The translations under genes and the position numbers were made by a program. From positions 1,475,501 to 1,539,500 of the forward strand of contig JADJUS010000022.1 in NCBI GenBank assembly GCA_016716905.1: a stretch of 64,000 nt of DNA, read 5' to 3'. This DNA comes from Acidobacteriota bacterium. Lineage in GTDB: Bacteria; Acidobacteriota; Vicinamibacteria; Vicinamibacterales; SCN-69-37. Under the pieces are notes generated by a model. It saw nothing but the letters and a program-made list of their open reading frames with translations. It had not been told where the DNA came from and did no database searches. Of the stretch, positions 18,332-26,420 are shown piece by piece (position 1 is the first letter of the stretch; each line of letters opens with the position of its first letter).

Positions 18332-18984
18332 CGCTGCGCCCCTTCGCCTGCTCCGGCGCCATACGCCGCCGTACCGAGGATGGTGCCGATCTGGGTGGCG
18401 CGAGCGGTGAGCGTCGGCGAGTTTGAGGGGTCCTGGGGTCCCGAAGTCCTGGAGTCCAAGGCTTTGGCCAAGCCAAAATCCAGCACCTTCACCACACCGT
18501 CGTCTCGCACCTTGATGTTGGCGGGCTTCAGGTCGCGGTGGATGATGCCGAGTTCGTGCGCGGCCTCGAGCGCCTCGGCGATCTGGCGCGCGATGGGCAA
18601 CGCGTCAGCAAGGGGGATTCCTCCGAATGGAGGCCGGGTCTTTAGACCCGGCGAATTTGCCGGGTCTGAAGACCCGGCCTCCGAAGATCGAATCATCTCC
18701 GCCAGGGTCGGCCCCTCGACAAGCTCCATCACGATCGCGTGCGTGTCAGCTGAGTCTTCGAACCCATGAATGTGCGCGATGTTCGGGTGGTTGAGCGCGC
18801 CCAGCACCTGCGCCTCGCGCTGGAATCTCGCGAGCCGATCGGGATCGTCGGCGAGGAGAGCCGGCAACACCTTCAGCGCGACGTCGCGATTGAGCTTCGC
18901 GTCCCTGGCCCGATACACCTGACCCATTCCGCCTTCGCCCAGGAGGGCCACGACGTGATACGGACCGATGGTTTTACCGATCAT
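18328..18984 (-). CDS. Ser/Thr protein kinase, N-terminal catalytic fragment
   Basis: The ATG at 18984 gives MIGKTIGPYHVVALLGEGGM, the glycine-rich loop, then VALKVLPALL (ATP-binding Lys), IIHRDLKPANIKVRDDGVV (catalytic loop) and VLDFGLAKA (DFG). Between EMI and IPLADALPIARQ sits an insert of about 20 residues (RSSEAGSSDPANSPGLKTRP...) encoded by a nested palindrome at 18629-18682; related kinases have a short loop here. The frame is lost after ILGTAAY, where MAPEQ should follow. With the two other fragments the gene would make a kinase of about 930 residues with an external propeller. As written, three frameshifts break it. Confidence 0.8.
   Translation of the reverse strand: MIGKTIGPYHVVALLGEGGMGQVYRARDAKLNRDVALKVLPALLADDPDRLARFQREAQVLGALNHPNIAHIHGFEDSADTHAIVMELVEGPTLAEMIRSSEAGSSDPANSPGLKTRPPFGGIPLADALPIARQIAEALEAAHELGIIHRDLKPANIKVRDDGVVKVLDFGLAKALDSRTSGPQDPSNSPTLTARATQIGTILGTAAYGAGAGEGAQR
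18629..18682. repeat. Nested family III palindrome inside the kinase gene
   Basis: Outer arms GGAGGCCGGGTC (18629-18640) and GACCCGGCCTCC (18671-18682). Each half also forms its own CCGGGTCT-nn-AGACCCGG hairpin, separated by CGAATTTG. Its 54 bp equal 18 codons, so it keeps the kinase frame open. Confidence 0.85.
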
Positions 18985-19054
18985 CACCGTGGCTCTGCTG
19001 GGCTTCGGCGAGACCTCGCCGGAGCAGGCGGCCGGAGGCCGCCGCCAGCGTAGG

Positions 19055-19123
19055 CGGGCCGCCTTCGCCAATGAGCCCGACGACTTCGTAGGGGCCGATG
19101 CGGGTTCCGGCGCTCAAGGACAT
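19055..19123 (-). pseudogene. Remnant of a second kinase N-terminus
   Basis: The ATG at 19123 reads MSLSAGTRIGPYEVVGLIGE, then GG, the standard start of a PASTA/PD40-type Ser/Thr kinase, and stops being kinase-like right after the glycine-rich loop. It is followed within 70 bp by the start of the real kinase (18984). It looks like a truncated paralogue or an earlier copy of the same start, cut off by a GC-rich repeat (GGCCGGAGGCCGCCGCC). Confidence 0.55.
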
Positions 19124-19182
19124 GGGGCGGGCGGATTATATCGGGAATCGTGACGACTCCCCGCGCCATTGAATCTCGTAGG

Positions 19183-19250
19183 GCGGCCTGGGTCTCAAGG
19201 CCGCCGAATGGCCGCGGCGTTGAAGTGCACGCCGCGCTACGAAATGCGTG
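19183..19250. repeat. Decayed copy of the TGGGTCTCAAG inverted repeat
   Basis: CGTAGGGCGGCCTGGGTCTC at the left and CGCCGCGCTACGA at the right match the ends of the element at 9273-9345; the inner right arm has drifted. It fills most of the gap between the kinase and the ATPase gene. Confidence 0.5.
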
Positions 19251-19266
19251 TCCCTACAAGGAGCGC

Positions 19267-20496
19267 TCAGCCCCACAGGGCGGATACAGGGGCGGCGACG
19301 ATGCGGTCGGAGAGCGTGAACGTGCGGGGCCCCGTGTGAAGCACGATGCCGGCGACGAATTCTCTGTCGAACCGATCGCGCATCGTCATCAAATGGCGGG
19401 CTGCGGCGGCGGTGGGCGCGGCGTCGGCCTTCACCTCAATGGCAATGAGCCGGCCGCCCCCAAGCTCGACCAGGATGTCCACCTCGAGTCGGCCCTCCTG
19501 CTGCCGCACATGGAACAGACGCGGCCGCGTCTCGCTGACCGGCACTTCTGCGCGAATCTGCGAGACCACGAAGGTCTCGAGTAACCGGCCGAACAGATCG
19601 CCCTGGCGAAGTGCGCCGTTGGTGTCGAGTCGCAGTGCTGCGCCGGCCAGTGCCGGATCGACAAGGTGGCGCTTTGGACCAAGCACGAGGCGCTTAAGCC
19701 GATTCGAGGTCCACGCAGGCAAAGTCTCAGTGACAAACAGATTGCTGAGAAGCCGGTCGTAGGCCAGCGCGGTCTTGCGGTTGATTCCGGCCGCATCAAA
19801 CAGCGTCTTTTCATCCACGACGCCCGCCGTGTTGAGCGCATACGCCTCCATATAACGACGGAGCCGAACGGGGTCACGACCCGATTCGATCAATTCCACG
19901 TCGCGGGTCAGAAGGTGCTCGAGATAGCTGTCCAGCCAGTGTTGTCGAGCCGCGCCATTCAGTCGAAGAGCCGGTTCCGGGAATCCGCTCTGAAAGATGA
20001 GGTCGACATATCCGCGTAGATCTGGCGAGGGATGAGCCGGTTCAAGGGGCGCGCCTGACACCACGCGGTCGATGAACGACGGCCCCCGGACGGCACCCAC
20101 CTGCTCGCGAATCGTCATACCGAACATCGGCAAGCGCGTCACGCGCCCAGTGCCGGGCCACCACTCGCCATCGAGTTCAGCACGCACCGAACCGGTAATG
20201 ATGAACCGCGCGGGGTCGGGCCTGGCATCCACAGCACGCTTGATCGCGCCAAGCACGCCCGGCACCATCTGCCACTCGTCGATCAGGATCGGTTCCTGAA
20301 GTCCGCGAAGTGCAGCGTCCGGATCTGCCCTGAATGCCTGGGCCTCCGCGTCGGTGTCGAGCCGGACCATGGACCTCGCGTGACGAGCCGCGGTGGTGGT
20401 CTTGCCAGAAGCCCTTGGGCCGACGAGCAACAACGCGGGCAGCTGCTTGAATAGGGTTTGGATGGCACCGTCGAGCAGGCGGGCAGAATAGGCCAC
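19267..20496 (-). CDS. AAA ATPase with DUF4143 domain
   Basis: A GTG at 20494-20496 starts 409 residues. Walker A is VGPRASGKTTTAARHA (residue about 26-33), the Walker B region PILIDEWQ and sensor IITGSVRA. The C-terminal DUF4143 half contains a PD-(D/E)xK-like pattern: EGRLEVDILVELGGG, then LIAIEVKA. Members of this family are stand-alone ATPases thought to belong to defence or stress functions, but no reaction has been settled. TTATAG (20502-20507 on the complement) lies about 6-8 nt before the start, so it is probably a single near-leaderless gene. Confidence 0.85.
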   Translation of the reverse strand: MAYSARLLDGAIQTLFKQLPALLLVGPRASGKTTTAARHARSMVRLDTDAEAQAFRADPDAALRGLQEPILIDEWQMVPGVLGAIKRAVDARPDPARFIITGSVRAELDGEWWPGTGRVTRLPMFGMTIREQVGAVRGPSFIDRVVSGAPLEPAHPSPDLRGYVDLIFQSGFPEPALRLNGAARQHWLDSYLEHLLTRDVELIESGRDPVRLRRYMEAYALNTAGVVDEKTLFDAAGINRKTALAYDRLLSNLFVTETLPAWTSNRLKRLVLGPKRHLVDPALAGAALRLDTNGALRQGDLFGRLLETFVVSQIRAEVPVSETRPRLFHVRQQEGRLEVDILVELGGGRLIAIEVKADAAPTAAAARHLMTMRDRFDREFVAGIVLHTGPRTFTLSDRIVAAPVSALWG

Positions 20497-20601
20497 GCCC
20501 TATAATGCCACTTTTACACGGTTAACAATGCCTGTATTACGCAAGCATGGATGCTACTTTGCCAGTGGATCCAACCAATCCCCAAGCGATCTCGTCTCAG
20601 G

Positions 20602-20631
20602 CATAAGAACTTTAGGGATATCTCTCTTATG
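20602..20631. promoter_or_regulatory. Inverted repeat over the PadR start codon, candidate operator
   Basis: CATAAGA (20602-20608) and TCTTATG (20625-20631) are perfect complements 16 bp apart, and the right arm ends in the padR ATG. PadR-type repressors often control their own gene from such a site. Confidence 0.45.
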
Positions 20632-20949
20632 CCACCACTACCCCAAGGCACGCTCGACCTGCTCATCCTCCAGACCCTGGCCAACAAGCCCCGGCACGGC
20701 TACGCCATCGCCCGCTGGATCGAAGAATCCACCGACGACCTGCTGGCCGTTCAGGAAGGCGCCCTCTACCCGGCACTCGCGCGGCTCGAACGCCAGGGCT
20801 GGATCCAGTCGGAATGGAAACGCTCGGAACTGAACAAACAGGTGAAGGTCTACCAGTTGACCGCCAAGGGTCACACCGAACTGGAGATTCGCACCCAAAG
20901 TTGGAAGGCCCTGGCCGGCGCCATGACCAAGGTCTTCAACGCTCGGTGA
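20629..20949 (+). CDS. PadR family transcriptional regulator
   Basis: The ATG at 20629 gives MPPLPQGTLDLLILQTLANK, the diagnostic start of acidobacterial PadR proteins. A winged helix follows (GYAIARWIEES, EGALYPALARLERQGWIQSE), and a C-terminal dimerisation helix (LTAKGHTELEIRTQSWKALA). About 106 residues. The longer open frame from 20551 is not supported by the family length. It is 8 bp upstream of a permease gene and is very likely its regulator: PadR-permease pairs are a standard arrangement in this phylum. Confidence 0.92.
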   Translation: MPPLPQGTLDLLILQTLANKPRHGYAIARWIEESTDDLLAVQEGALYPALARLERQGWIQSEWKRSELNKQVKVYQLTAKGHTELEIRTQSWKALAGAMTKVFNAR

Positions 20950-20956
20950 GGATGCG

Positions 20957-21286
20957 ATGAGTCACATCGACGACGAACTCGAATTCCACATCGAAATGCA
21001 GACCCGCCGATACATCGAGGCGGGCATGGACCCCGTCGCGGCGCGGGCCAAAGCCATGACACGCATGGGCGACCTCGATGCTGCCGCGAAGGCTGTGCAC
21101 GCCATCAGACCGCCGAGTCAGGAGCCACCCGTGAACGAGACGCGATGGATGCACGGCCTCGGCCAGGACGTTCGCCACGCGATGCGCATCCTTCGGCGCT
21201 CTCCCGGCTACGTCGCCATCACCATCGCGATGCTCGCCATGGGCACCGGCGCCAGCACCGCCGTTTTTCGGTGGTCGATGGCGTGA
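20957..21286 (+). CDS. ADOP permease, N-terminal fragment
   Basis: Starts MSHIDDELEFHIEMQTRRYI, the conserved cytosolic N-terminal module of these permeases. It continues through MARAKAM-like helices and the first TM segment (GYVAITIAMLAMGTGASTA). The frame is lost at about 21260: VF should be followed by SVVDGVILQSPF, found in the next fragment's frame. One gene with two frameshifts spans 20957-23516. Confidence 0.75.
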   Translation: MSHIDDELEFHIEMQTRRYIEAGMDPVAARAKAMTRMGDLDAAAKAVHAIRPPSQEPPVNETRWMHGLGQDVRHAMRILRRSPGYVAITIAMLAMGTGASTAVFRWSMA

Positions 21287-22713
21287 TTCTCCAGTCGCCG
21301 TTTGAGGATGTGGACAACCTGGCGCATTTGCGCATACAGGGTCCGGACGGACGGTTGACCAGCGCCGTGCCACGCGATCTCTACGAAGGCCTCTCGGCGA
21401 ACCTTCCGGCACCAATTGCGTCGGCTGGCATCTTCGCCATCAGCTCCCCGGTCGTCACTGGCGTGGAGACTCCGAGGCGGACGCAAGTGGAGTGCCTCTC
21501 GTCCTCCATGGTCAACGTCCTCCGCGCCCGTCCCCGGATCGGACGATGGTTCAGTGCGGATGAGGATCATCCCGGGGCTCCAGGCGTCGCGGTGGTCAGT
21601 GCAAAGTTCTGGAAGAACACGCTTGGTGGCGACCCCAACGTGCTGGGCCGAACGATCGTGCTCGACGAGCACGCGGCGACGATCATCGGCGTGATGCCCG
21701 CGGGCTTCGATGGACCACTGTCGAGAATCAACCGCGACATCTGGGTACCACTCGGACAGGCGACCCGCGCGTCGGAACGATTCGGCTGCCGTCCACCAGG
21801 CAACACGGTGAATGCGCTGGTCCGCCTCAGCCCTGACGCGACGATGGAGTTGGGTACGGCGGCGCTCAGGAACGCGAGTGGCAGAGCGCTGAAACTGACG
21901 CCGCTCACCGATGGCACGACCGGAGACCTGCAGAGTCCGTTTCTGGCGTTGGTGGGAGCGGTGGCCGCGGTGCTGTTGATCGCCTTTGCCAACGTCGCCA
22001 ACATGGGACTTGAGCGGCTGCTGGGACGCCGGCGCGAGCTTCACATCAGGGTGGCGCTTGGCGCCACTCGGGCACGCATCATCCGTGGCACGGTCATCGA
22101 ACACCTGCTGGTGGCCACGGCCGGCGCCGCAGCGGGTGTGGCGCTGGCGTTTGTGGGATTTGACGCCATCATCGCGCTCCTGCCGCCCTCGCTTCCCAAC
22201 CTCGACGCCGTCACGATCAATGGCCGCGTGCTGGCAGTGAGTGTGAGCCTGGCGCTGTGTGGAGGACTCGCGTCCGGGCTTGTAGCCGCCGTTCAAGCCT
22301 CAACGGCAGCGAGTCACTCAAGCGTCGCCAGCAGCGACCGCGGGCACACCCGGGGCAGCCGAATGACACGGCGGGTGCTGGTGGTCTCGGAACTCGCGCT
22401 CGGAGTGCTCATTCTGGTGGGCGCACTCCTGATGATCCGCACGTTCGTCACGCTGCGCCCGAGCGCGCCCGGCTTCGACCCCTCACACAAGGAGGTGGCT
22501 CTGGTTCGTCTGCCGCCTGCGACTCCTGAGGACGAACGTCTTCGCTTCTTCGAGACCGTACGCGAAGAGCTCGCGAGTCAACCGGGCATTCGCGAGGTCG
22601 CCGGCACGACGCATCTGCCGATGTACGGCAGCATCGCGTACTCGACCTGGCGATCGGCAACACCAAAGGCGAGGTCTTCACCGGCACGGCCAGCACCAAC
22701 TACTTCGACCTGA
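21145..22713 (+). CDS. ADOP permease, central fragment
   Basis: Real coding starts at about 21262 (SVVDGVILQSPFEDVDNLAH); earlier residues are an out-of-frame shadow. It contains the MacB-like core (VVSAKFWKNTLGGDPNVLGR, TIIGVMPAGFDGPL), the first FtsX helices (LIAFANVANMGLERLLGRRR, LHIRVALGATRARIIRG) and the second TM block (VLVVSELALGVLILVGALLM). The frame ends at about 22640, where GEVFTGTASTNYFDL continues in the next fragment. Confidence 0.75.
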   Translation: MDARPRPGRSPRDAHPSALSRLRRHHHRDARHGHRRQHRRFSVVDGVILQSPFEDVDNLAHLRIQGPDGRLTSAVPRDLYEGLSANLPAPIASAGIFAISSPVVTGVETPRRTQVECLSSSMVNVLRARPRIGRWFSADEDHPGAPGVAVVSAKFWKNTLGGDPNVLGRTIVLDEHAATIIGVMPAGFDGPLSRINRDIWVPLGQATRASERFGCRPPGNTVNALVRLSPDATMELGTAALRNASGRALKLTPLTDGTTGDLQSPFLALVGAVAAVLLIAFANVANMGLERLLGRRRELHIRVALGATRARIIRGTVIEHLLVATAGAAAGVALAFVGFDAIIALLPPSLPNLDAVTINGRVLAVSVSLALCGGLASGLVAAVQASTAASHSSVASSDRGHTRGSRMTRRVLVVSELALGVLILVGALLMIRTFVTLRPSAPGFDPSHKEVALVRLPPATPEDERLRFFETVREELASQPGIREVAGTTHLPMYGSIAYSTWRSATPKARSSPARPAPTTST

Positions 22714-23516
22714 TGAAAATCCCAGTCGTGCGTGGGCGCGGTTTCAGGGATCAGGACCAGCAGGGGGCTGCGCCAATCGCCGTGGTGAACGAGGCCTTCG
22801 TGCGCCGATGGATGCCTGACCGCGAGCCCCTCGGCGCAACGCTGACGCTGAACGGCGGCGGCCTCACTGGCTCGCCCGTGACCATTGTGGGCGTGATCGG
22901 CGACACGCGGTCCATGGGGAGCGACACCCGCACACGTCCTGAAGTCCACCTGCCGTTTGCGCAAACGCTGATGGGCAATGCGTTGTTCGTCGTGAGCACG
23001 GACGCACGCGCGGCCGCCACACTGCCGACGGTCCTGCGCCAGATCGTGGCGCGTCAGCGGCCAGGCCAACTGGTGGACCGCATCGAAAACCTCGAGACCC
23101 TGATCGGGTCGCAGGTGGCCCTGCCGAGACTGGGGGCCTGGCTCTTCGGGACGTTTGCCTCGCTCGCGGTCCTGCTCAGCGCGGTGGGCCTGGCGGCCAC
23201 GCTCGCGTGGTCGGTGGCACAGCGACGCCGCGAGATCGGCATTCGCATGGCGCTTGGCGCGAAACCCGCCGACGTTCGTGCCCTCATCGTCCGCCAGATG
23301 CTGGGCATGTCGGTGACGGGCGTGGCGCTCGGACTCCTGGCTGCGGCTGGCACCACACGACTACTGGCCGGCTGGCTCTACGGCGTCACGCCGCGTGACC
23401 CGGTGACGTTTGCCGCGTGCGGCGCCTTGATGCTGGCGGTGTCGGCTCTGGCGGCCTACCTGCCGGCGAGACGGGCAACGAGCATCGACCCACTCATCAC
23501 GCTGCGGGGCGACTAA
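22713..23516 (+). CDS. ADOP permease, C-terminal fragment
   Basis: MKIPVVRGRGFRDQDQQGAA is the usual centre of the second periplasmic core, so this Met is internal. Then come the last three FtsX helices: ASLAVLLSAVGLAATLAWSV, REIGIRMALGAKPADVRAL and a final PARRATSIDPLITLRGD. The C-terminus is intact. It is followed 3 bp later by the next permease gene. Confidence 0.78.
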   Translation: MKIPVVRGRGFRDQDQQGAAPIAVVNEAFVRRWMPDREPLGATLTLNGGGLTGSPVTIVGVIGDTRSMGSDTRTRPEVHLPFAQTLMGNALFVVSTDARAAATLPTVLRQIVARQRPGQLVDRIENLETLIGSQVALPRLGAWLFGTFASLAVLLSAVGLAATLAWSVAQRRREIGIRMALGAKPADVRALIVRQMLGMSVTGVALGLLAAAGTTRLLAGWLYGVTPRDPVTFAACGALMLAVSALAAYLPARRATSIDPLITLRGD

Positions 23517-23519
23517 GAG

Positions 23520-26163
23520 ATGACCGACACCGAGAGAGCTCGAATTCCACATCGAGATGCAGACACGCCGGTACATCGAGGCCGGCCTCGATCCCGACGC
23601 CGCACGCACAAAAGCCATGCAACGCATGGGCGACATCAAGGCCGCCGCCAGACGCACTGAGGCCATCACCATGACCGAGACACAAAAGACGCACCAGCCC
23701 TGGTTGCCGACGATGATGCAGGATGCGCGGTATGCCGTGCGTGTCCTCTCGCGAACACCGCTGTTCACCGCCACAGCCCTGCTGACGCTCGCCATCGGAA
23801 TTGGTGCGACCACGGCCATCTTCAGCGTGGTGAATGCCGTACTGCTCCGCGACCTGCCGTATCCCAACGCGGGTCGCACACTGGTGTTCTACAACTCCTA
23901 CCCGAAGACGGATCTGGTGCAGGCGGCCACATCGCCAGAAGAATTCGCCGATGTCCGAAGCCAGGCGCAGGCCTTCGAGCGCCTCGCGGGAATTCGACCC
24001 CAGCTGTCAGCGCTCACTGACGACTGCTTGACCACTGACTGCGAGCCGGAACGCGTGAATGCGTACGCCGTATCGCCCGAGTTGTTCGATCTGCTCGGCG
24101 TGCTCCCCCAGCGCGGGCGCCCGTTCGCGCCATCAGACGGCGTCACCGGGGCACCACGAGTTGTCATGCTGACCGATGCGTTGTGGCGGCGCCGCTACGA
24201 TTCAGACCCCGCCATCGTGGGCCGCACCATCAACCTCGCCGGGCTGCCCCGCGTGGTGATTGGCATCATGCCGTCCGGGATGCGATTCCCGGACGAGCCC
24301 GTCGGCTACCTGACCGAACGTGCGGACATCTGGATACCCGTGAGCTGGGAACAGTTTCAGGACGAACGCGGCAATCAGTACCTGGTCACGCTCGCGTCAC
24401 TCAAGCCGGGTATTTCAATGAGTCAGGCTCAGGCAGATCTGGACAGGGTGGGGGAAGGGTTCAAGACCCGGTTTCCCGACCGGTATGCGGAGCCGAAGGT
24501 TACCTGGCGGCTCGGGTCCATGTCGCTGACCGAACAGATGATCGGCGACGTACGCCTCGGCTTGATCGTGCTGTTCGGCGCGGTGGCGTGCGTGTTGCTC
24601 ATCGCCTGCACCAACGTCGCGAACCTCATGCTCGCGCGCGGCGCATCACGGCGCCGCGAACTGGCCGTGCGCGCGGCCCTGGGCGCCAACCGACGGCGGC
24701 TGGTCCAGCAGCTTCTGGTGGAAACACTGGTGCTGACCACGGCCGGCACGGCGCTCGGACTCGGCGTGGCGGCGGCGGGCCTGCAATTGCTGCTCTCGCT
24801 TAACCCCGGGAACATTCCCCGCCTCGATACCGCACGTATCGACGCCAGCGTCATTATCTTTGCGGCCGCGCTCGCGCTTGTTACCGGAGTTCTCGTGGGA
24901 CTGTTCCCCGCCCTTCGACAGTCGAGCGCCGACCCGCAGTCGGCCCTGGGCGATGCGGCACGCGGCACCGACACCACTTCGCCGCGACGACGCCTTCGCG
25001 GCGCACTGGTCGTCGCCGAAGTGGCGATGGCCGTGATGGTGCTCACCGGCGCGGCGCTCCTGATCCGCAGCTTCATCGCGATGGCGAGTGTGCCCGTCGG
25101 CGTCAGCGCAGACGGCGTAGCCGTGGCCCGCCTGTCGATTCCACGCGCCACCTATAACGAACCATCGAAGGTCTTCGCGTTTCACCGCACCATGCGCGAT
25201 CGCCTCGCGGCCACACCCGGCGTCACCCGCGCGTCTGCCGTCTACCCTCTGCCGCTCTCCGGCCAGGGCTGGAGCGGCTCACTGGGCATCGTCGGACGCC
25301 CTGAAGTGGAGGGCATACCCGAACCTCACGCTGAATTCGCGGTGGCGATGCCGGGCTACTTCGACACGGTCGGCATCCCGCTGCTCCAGGGCCGTGACTT
25401 TTCAGACGCCGACACCCTCGGTGCGCCGCTGGCCGTGGTGGTTGACGACGAGTTTGCGCGGACCTATTTTCCGGGGCAGTCTGCGCTGGGTCAGCGCATC
25501 GCGGTCAACGGCAACACCGAAGAAGGGCCGTTCCAGACCGTGGTCGGCGTCGTCGGTCACGTGCGCAACAAAGGCGCGCGCGAGTCAGGCGAGTCGCAGC
25601 TATACCTCGCCGCGCTGCAGAAGCAGGAGTTCTCTCTCTTCTTCCTGGCCCGCACGGATGGCCAACCATCGGCACTTCTCCCAGCCATCCGCTCCGCGGT
25701 TCGAGAGCAGGATGCCAGGCTTCCGGTGGCGTCGCTGGGCACGATGGCTGAGGTGGTGGCGAAGTTCACCGCGCGCGAGCGGTTCAACATGCTGCTGTTC
25801 ACGATCTTCGGCGGCGTCGCACTGGCCATCGCGTCAATCGGCCTATATGGCGTTCTCGCGTTTCTGGTCACCCAGCGCACGCGGGAGATCGGCATCCGCC
25901 TCGCGCTGGGCGGCAGGCCCGCTGAGCTCGTCCGCTCGGTGATGTTTGAAGGACTCGCGCTGACGATGGTCGGGCTGGTGCTGGGCCTTGGCGGCGCATT
26001 CCTGCTAGGGCGGTGGATGAAAGATCTGCTCTTCGAGGTCACACCCGCGGACCCGGTGACCTACGCGGTCATCACCGGGGTGATGCTCGGCGTCGCGGTG
26101 CTCGCTGCGCTCGGGCCGGCTCGCCGCGCGACTCGCGTCGATCCCGTTGAAGCGCTGCGGTGA
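23520..26163 (+). CDS. ADOP permease (N-terminal frame slip)
   Basis: The natural start is the ATG at 23520 (MTDTER), but ELEFHIEMQTRRYIEAGLDP continues only in another frame, open from 23557; a one- or two-base deletion at about 23538 explains it. The rest is intact to 26163, about 880 residues. TM1 is LFTATALLTLAIGIGATTAI, then a MacB core, and FtsX block one (VLLIACTNVANLMLARGASR, ELAVRAALGANRRRLVQQLL). A second core follows, and block two (IASIGLYGVLAFLVTQRTRE, IGIRLALGGRPAELVRSVMF). It is the third gene after padR and probably cotranscribed. Confidence 0.85.
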
Positions 26164-26420
26164 CGCTCGCGCGCGTGGCCTTCAAGCGCCAGGGTGTCCA
26201 TTTGCGGCGCAGGTTGACCCAGGCAAGAGTGGCGTATGCCAGCTAATTGCCATTTCGTGCAAAAATGTAACGGGCTCTGCACAAATGACGGCATCTGCGG
26301 GGACTGATCGGTGAATCGGCTGCACAGTATTGCATCCGCTGCTGGAATAGACCGTGCAAGTCCCGGCAGGAATGATCCCTTCAATATTTCGATACGTAGC
26401 CTCCGGCAGGGGATTGTGGA

